Shown here piece by piece: positions 1 to 6,415 of a stretch of DNA of 7,494 nucleotides; the stretch's first letter is position 1; each line of letters opens with the position of its first letter. Both the position numbers and the translations under genes were made by a program. Source of the stretch: Fimbriimonadales bacterium (GTDB lineage: Bacteria > Armatimonadota > Fimbriimonadia > Fimbriimonadales > GBS-DC). The notes under the pieces were generated by a model. It did no database searches and was not told where the DNA came from. It was given only the letters and a program-made list of their open reading frames with translations. The stretch covers positions 1 to 7,494 of the forward strand of contig JAOAFW010000371.1 of assembly GCA_026416065.1 (NCBI GenBank), read 5' to 3'.

Positions 1-614
1 GTCCCGCTCAGCGCGAGTTCAATCACAGGCACGCGCAGCTCGCGTTCGGCTTTGAGCGTCGTCTCCTGCGAGGCTTTCTGCTCGTCGCCGTAGCGGGCGG
101 TAATCTCCACCTTGCCCAGCGGCACCCGCTCGAACACCAGAATCCCCTCTGCCGACGGCTCCAGCACCTGCATTCGCGCCAAACCTTGCGCATCGGTCAG
201 GCTCACCAGCGCGCTGGCGACGGGCTTGTCCTGCGACTTCACATTCACCTGCAGGCGGGCGACATGCGTCCAGCCATCGCTCTTAAGTTCGGTTTTCTCT
301 TTCAGCTCGGCGACCTTGAGTTGCGCGAGGTTGCCCGACTTGGCGTCGTAGACCCAGAGGGTTTCCGCACTTTCGGACAGCTTGAGGTTCACGCTGGCGT
401 CGCTGGTTTTCTGGGGTGGGTTCAGAGGGTTGCCTTTGCCGTCTTCCGCCCACCACCAGCGTTCGCCTTCCTGCGCGAACTCAAGCGTGGTCTCGCGCGG
501 CTTGGCAGCAGGTTTGGTTTCGGCGGGCGACTGTAGCGCGGGCTTCGTCTCGGTCTGCGCCCCGCTCAGCCCAACGAGGAACCCAACAAGCGCAATCAAC
601 AAAACGACTCGCAT
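1..614 (-). CDS. Secreted protein with carboxypeptidase-regulatory-like domain, partial (3' end outside window)
   Basis: This reading frame is open from an ATG at 614 (minus strand) to the window edge, giving 204 complete codons without a stop. Residues 1-19 (MRVVLLIALVGFLVGLSGA) form a typical signal peptide with a likely cleavage before Gln20, so the product is probably exported. Residues 20-45 are a Pro/Ala/Lys-rich linker. A Trp-rich stretch (EGERWWWAEDGKGNPLN) follows, then a hydrophilic region with WVYDAKSGNLAQLKV. From about residue 120, the pattern LQVNVKSQDKPVASALVSLTD, then GILVFERVPLGKVEITARY, resembles the carboxypeptidase regulatory-like / Cna-B-like beta-sandwich, in which a substituted loop is followed by 'G..F..VP.G.Y.I'. 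Such domains usually stabilise or adhere at the cell surface; the actual role here is unknown. The nearest ribosome-binding candidate is a weak GGGG at 628-631. The gene is co-oriented with the HAF-repeat gene upstream but separated by 221 bases, so operon membership is uncertain. Confidence 0.8.
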   Translation of the reverse strand, partial: MRVVLLIALVGFLVGLSGAQTETKPALQSPAETKPAAKPRETTLEFAQEGERWWWAEDGKGNPLNPPQKTSDASVNLKLSESAETLWVYDAKSGNLAQLKVAELKEKTELKSDGWTHVARLQVNVKSQDKPVASALVSLTDAQGLARMQVLEPSAEGILVFERVPLGKVEITARYGDEQKASQETTLKAERELRVPVIELALSG

Positions 615-628
615 GGCTGTTTAGATTC

Positions 629-726
629 CCCAAAGTTCCGTACGTTCCTGCTGCGGGGTGTATCGCCGTTGCGGGCTGGCATACTCCACTCACAGTACGG
701 GGACTGAAACTTTGGGCAGTCCCCGT
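629..726 (-). promoter_or_regulatory. Leader with two mutually exclusive stems (attenuator-like)
   Basis: On the minus strand, in the leader of the secreted-protein gene, a perfect 10-bp stem ACGGGGACTG/CAGTCCCCGT (717-726 with 697-706, 10-nt loop) overlaps a second possible stem. In the second, the loop and descending arm (708-716 plus 695-700) pair with 629-643 through 9 + 6 bp, leaving a 7-nt bulge (701-707). The distal strand of this second stem ends on the G-rich run at 628-631, which is the only Shine-Dalgarno-like sequence in front of the ATG at 614. Both pairings are visible directly; a regulatory function is inferred. Neither stem is followed by a U-tract, so a classical intrinsic terminator is unlikely. 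It may alternatively be a decayed inverted repeat, or a poor terminator of the HAF-repeat gene that ends at 836. Confidence 0.4.
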
Positions 727-835
727 GAAAAGCGTCAGAGTGGTTTCAGGAGGTCTCCCGCCGAGTGTACGGCAGCAGTGATCAATCGTCTCCAGTCAAT
801 GCGACGCTGTCCCGACGGTATGCGCACGTCGTTTC

Positions 836-2965
836 TTAGGGCTCCGTATCCAACAGAAACGCCTCACGTCGCCCCGTTTGCGCATTGTAGCCGAAGCCGA
901 CGATGTAGCGTTTATTCGGCGAAATCGCGTAGGCTTCAATCAGGGTGCTGCCCGCGCTCAGTAACGGTGCGTACTCCTGTTGCAGCGGGCGCGAGCTACT
1001 GAACACATCCCACAGTATCGCCATCCCGTTCGCGGAACCGACCACGACCGAGCCGTCGCCCGATACCGAGCGCGCTGTAAACGCGCCCAGCGACTGCATC
1101 ACGCCATTCTGCCAGCGATATCCTTGCCAGCGTCCCGAGCTGTCCCGACTGATTCCAACAACTGTTTGCCCGTTCGCCGAGACACCATAGGCGATGCTCT
1201 CTTTGCCGCCCAGCGTGCCGATATCCTGCATACCCACGGTCTGGTTCCAGACGAAGGCTCGCCATTCTCCGGACACATTGGCGCCGTAGCCCACGACGAC
1301 GGAACCGTCGGCGGAAACGCCCGTGGCATAGCAGGTCAGACCGCCGAGCGTGCCCAGTCCCTGTGCCCCAGCAACGGTATTCCAGCGCACTGCCTGCCAG
1401 CGTCCACGCCCGTCCCGGCTTGCACCCACCACATACAAGCTATTCCCCGAAACGGCAGCACCATGCGTATAGACGCCCCCCGAAAGCGGTGTGAGTGATT
1501 GCATGCCCTGCGCCTGCGTCCAGCGGAACCCGTAGACATGCCCCTCGCTATCCACGCTGTAGCCGACTACCTGTGAGCCGTCTGCTGAGACACCAGTCGC
1601 ATAGCTACCCACCAGAGTGCCCAGCACGCCCAACGCCTGCATGCCGCTTCCCTGCACTCGTCGGAAGGCACGCCACCGGCGCGCCGCGTCCATACTGGAG
1701 CCGACTGCCACTCCGTTGTCCGACACGCCCGTCGCCATACTGCTTGGTCCGCCCAGTGTGCCCAGCCAGAACAGTCGCCCTAGCCATTCCCCACCCGTAT
1801 CCAGCACAAACACTTCAAACCGTCCCTGTGCAGCGTTATAGCCACGCCCCACAATAAACCGACGATTTTGCGCCACGAACTGCGCGTTCTCCATGTAGGA
1901 ACCTGATGAGAGTAGCGCGCTATATCGCTGATTCAGGTTCACCAGCCCGTTACGTTCTGTCCACAGCACGGCACGCAGGTTCGCCTGAGCGTCTTCTGCC
2001 CCGCCAACCAACAACTTACCATCCCGAGCACCGTGATTAATCAAGCTCCACTGTCCGCCCAGTGAACCGAGACCCTGAATCCCCCCATTTGCCCAGCGTA
2101 CCGCTCGCAGGTTACCGCTGGCGTCTTCCGCGTTGCCGTAGACCACGCTCCCGTCGGGCGAGATGCCCGTCGCGTTGCTCCAGTTGCCGCCGAGCGTGCC
2201 CAGCTCCTGCATTCCGGTCTCCTGCGTCCAGCGGAACGCTCGCAAATTCCCCTGAGCGTTTTCGGACACGCCCACGATGACCGAACCATCGGCAGAGATG
2301 TCCGTCACGCTGCTCCAGTTGCCGCCGAGCGTGCCCAGCTCCTGCATTCCAGTCGCCTGCGTCCAACGGAACGCTCGCAAATTCCCTTGAGCGTTCTCAA
2401 AATCGCCTGCTATGACCTCGCCGTTTGCCGAGACGCATTTCGCTTCGCTCCATGCGCCCCCCGAAGGCACACCCAGATTTTGCATTCCGGTCGCCTGCGT
2501 CCAGCGGAACGCCCGCAGCTTGCCTGACGAGTCTTCAGCGATACCGATTACGACCGAGCCATCTGCGGAGACTGCATGCACCTCGCTCCACGCGCCGCCT
2601 AAAGAACCGATGGAACGTATGCCCGTGGAGGGTGTCCACCGAAAGGCGAGTATCTTGTTATCCGCCGTCTCCGCCGAACCCGCCACTACCGAACCGTCTG
2701 AAGAGACTGCGCTTGCCGCGCTCCAGCGTCCACCCAGCGTACCCAGATTTTGCATGCCGCCCGTCGGCGTCCAGCGGTATGCGCGTCCCTCACCAGAACC
2801 GAGCGTCGACTCACCCACCACCACTGTTCCGTTTGCAGAGACAGCGGCGACCTCGCTCCAGGGACCACCCAGCGTGCCCAACCAGTACAGTTGCTGTGCC
2901 CACACCGCGTGCGTTAACCCGACGACGCATAAACTCCCCCCCACGGTACGCGCGAATCTACCCAT
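836..2965 (-). CDS. Exported HAF-repeat protein, two tandem repeat arrays (709 aa)
   Basis: The protein carries a signal peptide at residues 1-23 (MGRFARTVGGSLCVVGLTHA then VWA, cleavage before Gln24) and then consists almost entirely of 44-48-residue HAF-family repeats: LGTLGG-W at the start, VSADGSVVVG in the middle, RAFRWT near the end. Array one covers residues 26-343 (seven repeats) and array two residues 398-660 (six repeats, the last shortened to 35). Each array is closed by the same non-HAF module (344-397 and 661-709) with the pattern Y..LLS.GS, N.R.IVG.GYNA and GR.E.F.LDT. Family proteins are annotated as probable extracellular repeat proteins; a beta-propeller-like fold is plausible but inferred. 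No membrane anchor, sorting signal or catalytic domain is visible. The frame stays open upstream to 3349, but that extension is Arg-rich and overlaps fliM, so I chose the ATG at 2965, which is directly followed by the signal peptide. The ribosome-binding site is weak. The function is unknown. Confidence 0.85.
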   Translation of the reverse strand: MGRFARTVGGSLCVVGLTHAVWAQQLYWLGTLGGPWSEVAAVSANGTVVVGESTLGSGEGRAYRWTPTGGMQNLGTLGGRWSAASAVSSDGSVVAGSAETADNKILAFRWTPSTGIRSIGSLGGAWSEVHAVSADGSVVIGIAEDSSGKLRAFRWTQATGMQNLGVPSGGAWSEAKCVSANGEVIAGDFENAQGNLRAFRWTQATGMQELGTLGGNWSSVTDISADGSVIVGVSENAQGNLRAFRWTQETGMQELGTLGGNWSNATGISPDGSVVYGNAEDASGNLRAVRWANGGIQGLGSLGGQWSLINHGARDGKLLVGGAEDAQANLRAVLWTERNGLVNLNQRYSALLSSGSYMENAQFVAQNRRFIVGRGYNAAQGRFEVFVLDTGGEWLGRLFWLGTLGGPSSMATGVSDNGVAVGSSMDAARRWRAFRRVQGSGMQALGVLGTLVGSYATGVSADGSQVVGYSVDSEGHVYGFRWTQAQGMQSLTPLSGGVYTHGAAVSGNSLYVVGASRDGRGRWQAVRWNTVAGAQGLGTLGGLTCYATGVSADGSVVVGYGANVSGEWRAFVWNQTVGMQDIGTLGGKESIAYGVSANGQTVVGISRDSSGRWQGYRWQNGVMQSLGAFTARSVSGDGSVVVGSANGMAILWDVFSSSRPLQQEYAPLLSAGSTLIEAYAISPNKRYIVGFGYNAQTGRREAFLLDTEP
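839..2890 (-). repeat. HAF-repeat coding array in two blocks
   Basis: About thirteen in-frame repeats of roughly 135 bases lie in this stretch, split into block one (1775-2890) and block two (839-1774). Each block ends with a related terminal module. Within block one, bases 2177-2260 and 2312-2395 are offset by exactly 135 bases and match at 80 of 84 positions, whereas other repeats are much more diverged at DNA level. This points to a comparatively recent duplication or gene-conversion event between repeats 4, 5 and 6. Confidence 0.85.
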
Positions 2966-2989
2966 AGCATGCAGGTTATTCCACAAAAT

Positions 2990-3019
2990 GCGTCTTCGAC
3001 GGCGACGCCGACGAGACGC
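2990..3019. promoter_or_regulatory. 30-base dyad in the divergent spacer
   Basis: Outer arms GCGTCT (2990-2995) and AGACGC (3014-3019) are perfect complements. Inside them, C2997/G2998 pair with C3012/G3013, and CGGC (3000-3003) pairs with GCCG (3007-3010), with one bulge and one mismatch. The dyad lies in the leader of the HAF-repeat gene and only seven bases upstream of the TAAA element of the putative flagellar promoter. It could be an operator or an RNA hairpin. On the minus strand it is followed by ATTTTG, a short T-run too weak to call a terminator with confidence. Confidence 0.4.
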
Positions 3020-3026
3020 GCTCCTG

Positions 3027-3052
3027 TAAAAACCTCGTCCGCCTGCCGATAA
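3027..3052 (+). promoter_or_regulatory. Sigma-28 (FliA/SigD)-like promoter of the fliM operon
   Basis: The plus strand reads TAAA at 3027-3030, a 14-base spacer, and GCCGATAA at 3045-3052. The flagellar sigma factor consensus is TAAA, about 15 bases, then GCCGATAA, so the -10 element is an exact 8/8 match and the spacer is one base short, within the range seen for SigD promoters. A start point about seven bases downstream would give a roughly 25-base leader before the fliM GTG at 3085, containing the GGGAGG ribosome-binding site. The overlapping GATAAT (3048-3053) could alternatively serve as a housekeeping -10 box, with TGTAAA at 3025-3030 as a poor -35. Confidence 0.6.
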
Positions 3053-3084
3053 TTCGCCCTGATGTTGCGCGGGAGGCAAACGAA

Positions 3085-4095
3085 GTGAGCGAGATTCTCT
3101 CACAAGCGGAGATTGAGGCGCTGCTGGCGTCGTTGGCGGCGGAGGACAGCCCTGTCGGCGAATTCGGCTCGCCCGTCGCGGCACCTGTAGGGGTCGGTGC
3201 GCCGACGATGCGCAAGCCCATTGCCTACGAAATCTACGACTTCCGACGCCCCGACAAGTTCTCACGCGACCAGCTACGCACCCTGCAGATGGTGTTCGAG
3301 ACGTTCGCTCGCTTATGCTCCACCAACCTTGCCACTTACCTGCGTACACCCATTCATATCGAACTCATCTCTCTGGAGCAAATCCCCTACGAGGATTACC
3401 TGCGCTCGCTCAAGCAATCCGCATTTATTGTGTTTAGCGCGCCGCCGCTTTCGGGGGAAGCCGTACTGGAAATGGAGTATGCGTTGGTGTTCGCGATGCT
3501 CGACCGACTGCTCGGCGGCGTCGGCAAACCCGTTGAGCGCACCGCCTTCACTGAGATTGAGAAACCACTTGTGCTGGCGCTGGGTGAGCGGATGCTCATG
3601 GCGTACCGGAGCGCATGGGAGAGCATCTTGCAGGTAGACCCAAAGATCGAGACTCTGGAGACCAGCGCGCAGTTTGTGCAAATTGCCCCGCCCAGCGACA
3701 TCGTGATAACGATTCTTATGGAGGCACGCATGGGCGATCGACGCGACGCGATGAGCCTGTGTGTACCCCACATGGTCATCAAACCCATCACACCGCGCCT
3801 CAGTTCCCAAAACTGGGTCTCCAGCGCGGGCAAGCGCACCACTCCCCTGCTCCGACGCGCACTGACCCAACATCTCTATCGCACCACCGTCACCTGCCAC
3901 GCCCGTCTGGGCAGAACACGCCTGCACCTGAACGAGCTGCTACACCTCAAAGTGGGCGACACACTTACCCTGAACACTCCGGTCAACGGCAAAATCGACC
4001 TGCTGGTGGGGAATAAGGTGAAGTTTCGAGGCAAACCTGCCGTGCGCAACCGACGGCTGGTGGTCTCGATAACCGATGTTGTTTCGGAGGAATAG
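3085..4095 (+). CDS. fliM: Flagellar motor switch protein FliM
   Basis: FliM forms the middle of the cytoplasmic C-ring, binds CheY-P and helps set rotation direction. The 336 residues match the usual family length (about 330). The N-terminal CheY-P-binding peptide LSQAEIEALLASL is at residues 5-17, followed by a flexible Gly/Pro/Val linker. The core begins around YDFRRPDKFSRDQ (51-63), and the signature GGVG loop is at 134-137 in LDRLLGGVGKP. The C-terminal SpoA domain, which pairs with FliN-type proteins, covers about 258-330 and contains VGDTLTLN and LLVGNKVKFRGKPAV. The GTG start at 3085 is supported by GGGAGG at 3071-3076 with 8 bases spacing; the upstream ATG at 3062 runs into a stop after eight codons. 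The gene heads a tight plus-strand flagellar operon, and fliY begins three bases after its stop. Confidence 0.97.
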   Translation: MSEILSQAEIEALLASLAAEDSPVGEFGSPVAAPVGVGAPTMRKPIAYEIYDFRRPDKFSRDQLRTLQMVFETFARLCSTNLATYLRTPIHIELISLEQIPYEDYLRSLKQSAFIVFSAPPLSGEAVLEMEYALVFAMLDRLLGGVGKPVERTAFTEIEKPLVLALGERMLMAYRSAWESILQVDPKIETLETSAQFVQIAPPSDIVITILMEARMGDRRDAMSLCVPHMVIKPITPRLSSQNWVSSAGKRTTPLLRRALTQHLYRTTVTCHARLGRTRLHLNELLHLKVGDTLTLNTPVNGKIDLLVGNKVKFRGKPAVRNRRLVVSITDVVSEE

Positions 4096-4098
4096 ACC

Positions 4099-5052
4099 GT
4101 GAGCGAAGTATCGGCGGAACTCTTGACCCAATTCGTGGTGAAACAGACACAGGTCTGGCAAGCCGTTGCCATGCACCTGTCGGAACAGAACAACACGCTG
4201 GTAGAAATCCCTACCCCTACCAGCAACGCCGTGCCCATCAGCGAGCTGACGGGGCTAACGGCAGACACGCTACTTTATATCCAGGCACAGTTTGCCGAGC
4301 AGAGCGACGCCCCCTGTCTGTTCGTTGTAGGTGAGCAGCCAGGCGAGCGCGAGGCTGCCCAGAAAGCGCTATTGGAAGCCACGCTGGGCAACGCGCCTGA
4401 TACTATTGACGACGCCGCGCTCCAAGCCGTACAAGAGTTCGGAACTCACCTGATGCAGGGGCTTGCCGTCGCGTTCGGTAACCTGAGCAACAAAACTTTC
4501 ACCCCGCAGGAGGTCATCGTCCGCTATGAACCGATTACCTTACCACCAAACTTCCTGACCGTCGACGAGGTCATCGCGACACGCTTCACAGTGCAGATTC
4601 CCGAACGGAGCGCCTTCACGCTGACGTGGCTGCTCACGGAAAACCTGGCGCGTACGTTGACGGGACTACCGCCCGCGCAGGCAGACCCCTTCGCCTCGCT
4701 GATGGATACGCCTGAACCTACTGCACCTTCGCCCGCTGCGCCCGCGCCCATGGCGTTTAACCCCTTCGCCGAAACAGACGACGCACCCGAGCGCAATATC
4801 GACCTGTTGATGGACATCCCGCTGGAGGTCTCGGTCGAGCTGGGGCGCGTGACAATGCTCATACGCGAACTACTGGAAGTGGGTACCGGTTCGATTATCG
4901 AGCTCCAGAAAGCCGCCGGCGAACCTGTCGAGGTGCTGGTTAACGGCAGGCTCATCGCGCGAGGCGAGGTGGTGGTCGTGGAAGACAACTTCGCAGTGCG
5001 CATCACCGAAATCCTGTCGCCGATAGAGCGCGTACAACGTTTAGGAGCGTGA
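4099..5052 (+). CDS. fliY: Flagellar motor switch protein, FliY-like (CheC-like region plus FliN/SpoA domain)
   Basis: Residues 231-310 are an unmistakable FliN-type SpoA domain: NIDLLMDIPLEVSVELGR, IRELLEVGTGSIIELQK, AGEPVEVLVNGRLIARGE, then NFAVRITEILSP. Plain FliN is about 100-140 residues; this 317-residue protein has a long N-terminal region as in FliY of Bacillus and clostridia, where it is a CheC-like CheY-P phosphatase domain. Here residues 10-42 and 106-127 keep the CheC-like helix layout, but the E-x-x-N catalytic pairs look degraded. At the first site neither residue is apparent. At the second, VQEFGTHLMQG keeps Glu113, while Asn is replaced by Thr116. A Pro/Ala linker (about 200-225) joins the two parts. 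The product should sit at the base of the C-ring with FliM; phosphatase activity is doubtful. The GTG start has GGAGG at 4086-4090, 8 bases upstream. The stop overlaps the region in which fliO begins. Confidence 0.9.
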   Translation: MSEVSAELLTQFVVKQTQVWQAVAMHLSEQNNTLVEIPTPTSNAVPISELTGLTADTLLYIQAQFAEQSDAPCLFVVGEQPGEREAAQKALLEATLGNAPDTIDDAALQAVQEFGTHLMQGLAVAFGNLSNKTFTPQEVIVRYEPITLPPNFLTVDEVIATRFTVQIPERSAFTLTWLLTENLARTLTGLPPAQADPFASLMDTPEPTAPSPAAPAPMAFNPFAETDDAPERNIDLLMDIPLEVSVELGRVTMLIRELLEVGTGSIIELQKAAGEPVEVLVNGRLIARGEVVVVEDNFAVRITEILSPIERVQRLGA

Positions 5053-5057
5053 CCCCT

Positions 5058-5636
5058 ATGCGATTTGCCCGAATATGGATATGCAAGGTGGCTTTAGGGC
5101 TGGTAATTTTGACGGCGTTTACTCAGCCCGAGCCGTCCGGGCAGCTTGAACCGGGCGCGTTTGGCACACGCTCGGGCGCGCCGCTTCAGCGCGTCGCTGC
5201 ACCTGACGGGAACTCCCTGGGCTGGGCGCAACTCGGCATAGCGCTGCTGATTGTGGCGGGGGGACTGCGCTGGGGGTTACCCAAATTGCTGCGCTGGACG
5301 GGCAAAACGGGTGACGGTTCAACTGTGGACGGGCAGATTAAGATTATCGAGACGCGCAGCACAGTCGGGGGCAGTTTGATGCTGGTCAAAGCCCGCGACC
5401 GACTGCTGCTCGTAGGTGCGTCGGCGCAGGGAATGCAACTTTTAGCCGACCTGACCGATACCCTCCCCAAGCCCCAGTCGACTCCCTCCGGCACCAGCGC
5501 GTTCGAACAGATTCTGCGTCAGGCGCAGCCCGTCGCGCCGCCGACCGACCTTCAGACGGAAGCCGCTGCACAGGTACAAACCCGCCTGCAGCAGACACGG
5601 GCACGGTTGCAGAGCCTGATTGGGGGTGGAGGGTGA
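5058..5636 (+). CDS. fliO: Flagellar biosynthesis protein FliO (membrane accessory of the export gate)
   Basis: FliO is a small membrane protein that assists assembly of the FliP export-gate ring. This 192-residue product has an N-terminal hydrophobic segment or signal peptide (about 5-22), a Pro/Gly-rich extracytoplasmic stretch, and a transmembrane helix at about 54-74 (LGWAQLGIALLIVAGGLRWGL). A cytoplasmic FliO domain follows at about 92-133, with IKIIETRSTVGGSLMLVKA and LLLVGASAQGMQLLADL. The tail (about 155-190) is rich in Gln, Arg and Ala and likely helical. A GTG at 5049 would give three more residues, but it sits one base from the AGGAG at 5043-5047; the ATG at 5058 has a 10-base spacing and is preferred. 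Position between fliY and fliP supports the call, since FliO sequences are poorly conserved. Confidence 0.88.
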   Translation: MRFARIWICKVALGLVILTAFTQPEPSGQLEPGAFGTRSGAPLQRVAAPDGNSLGWAQLGIALLIVAGGLRWGLPKLLRWTGKTGDGSTVDGQIKIIETRSTVGGSLMLVKARDRLLLVGASAQGMQLLADLTDTLPKPQSTPSGTSAFEQILRQAQPVAPPTDLQTEAAAQVQTRLQQTRARLQSLIGGGG

Positions 5637-6397
5637 AACCCCTCAGCACAATTCGCGCTGCGCACCTGCTTACACTCCTGTTCGTGCTGGCGCCCACGCT
5701 TGCGCTGGCGCAGGAAGCCATCCCACTCCCGCGCCTGAGTGTGGAAGTCGGCACCGCACGCAATCCGCAGGAGGTCTCCACCTCGCTCCAGATACTGGCA
5801 ATTCTCACCCTGCTCTCAGTCGCGCCCTCCATTCTGCTGATGATGACCGCCTTCACGCGCATCGTGATTGTGTTATCGTTTCTCAAGAGTGCACTGGGCA
5901 CACCCAATATCCCCCCTACCCCCGTGATTGTCGGACTGAGCCTCTTCTTGACCTTCTACGTGATGTCACCCACTTTAGATGAGATTAACCGCAACGCATT
6001 ACAGCCCTACATGAAACAGGAAATCACCTTCACGCAGGCGATGGAGCGTGCGGAAAAACCTGTTCGTGCGTTCATGCTACGCCATACCTACACAGAGGAT
6101 TTAAACCTGTTCATCCGCTTGAGCAAGCAGCCGCCACCCCGCTCCCCAGAAGAACTGCCGATGACCACGCTCATCCCCGCCTTTATGCTCAGTGAACTTA
6201 AGACCGCATTCATCATCGGCTTTTATATCTACATTCCGTTCTTGATTATCGATCTGGTGGTGGCGAGTATTTTGCTTTCGATGGGTATGATGATGTTGCC
6301 CCCTGTTGTCGTGTCGATGCCCGCGAAGCTGCTGGTGTTCACGCTGGCAAATGGCTGGGGCGTGCTGGCGCAGGCGTTAGTACAGGGTTTTCGGTGA
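5633..6397 (+). CDS. fliP: Flagellar type III export gate protein FliP
   Basis: FliP is the main subunit of the FliPQR export pore in the flagellar basal body. The 254-residue product has the normal length and layout. It has a cleavable signal peptide (about 1-26, ending LALAQ), then TSLQILAILTLLSVAPSILL and MTAFTRIVIVLSFLKSALGT (about 50-90), and GLSLFLTFYVMSPTLDEIN (101-119). A periplasmic region follows, containing PYMKQEITFTQAMERA and RAFMLR. The C-terminal part has LIPAFMLSELKTAFIIGF and IPFLIIDLVVASILLSMGMM, where the MGMMM run (217-221) corresponds to the methionine plug of the export gate. The GTG start overlaps the fliO stop (GTGA), which suggests translational coupling; the G-rich tract at 5622-5632 serves as ribosome-binding region. 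No frameshift or missing block is seen. Confidence 0.97.
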   Translation: MKPLSTIRAAHLLTLLFVLAPTLALAQEAIPLPRLSVEVGTARNPQEVSTSLQILAILTLLSVAPSILLMMTAFTRIVIVLSFLKSALGTPNIPPTPVIVGLSLFLTFYVMSPTLDEINRNALQPYMKQEITFTQAMERAEKPVRAFMLRHTYTEDLNLFIRLSKQPPPRSPEELPMTTLIPAFMLSELKTAFIIGFYIYIPFLIIDLVVASILLSMGMMMLPPVVVSMPAKLLVFTLANGWGVLAQALVQGFR

Positions 6398-6415
6398 TGT
6401 ATACTCTACGCCAGC

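Noticed and set aside
697..726. Intrinsic terminator for the HAF-repeat gene.
   Set aside because: The 10-bp stem is good, but no T-run follows on either strand, and it lies 110 bases past the stop codon, so I list it as a leader structure instead.
839..2890. CRISPR-like or satellite DNA because of the regular 135-base period.
   Set aside because: The period is in frame and explained fully by protein repeats; there are no short conserved repeats with unique spacers.
2412..3029. Long plus-strand open frames opposite the HAF-repeat gene.
   Set aside because: They mirror the repeat periodicity of the real gene, have Pro/Arg/Ser-rich compositions with no recognisable domain, and lack ribosome-binding sites.
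2966..3349. In-frame upstream extension of the HAF-repeat gene (128 extra residues, Arg-rich).
   Set aside because: It overlaps fliM on the opposite strand, has low-complexity Arg runs, and would bury the clear signal peptide that starts at the ATG at 2965.
3313..3927. A 204-residue minus-strand open frame inside fliM.
   Set aside because: fliM is complete and strongly conserved on the plus strand; the antisense frame shows no family features and results from high GC content.
5049..5057. GTG start for fliO three codons upstream of the chosen ATG.
   Set aside because: It lies only one base after the AGGAG ribosome-binding site, whereas the ATG at 5058 has normal spacing and leads straight into the hydrophobic segment.
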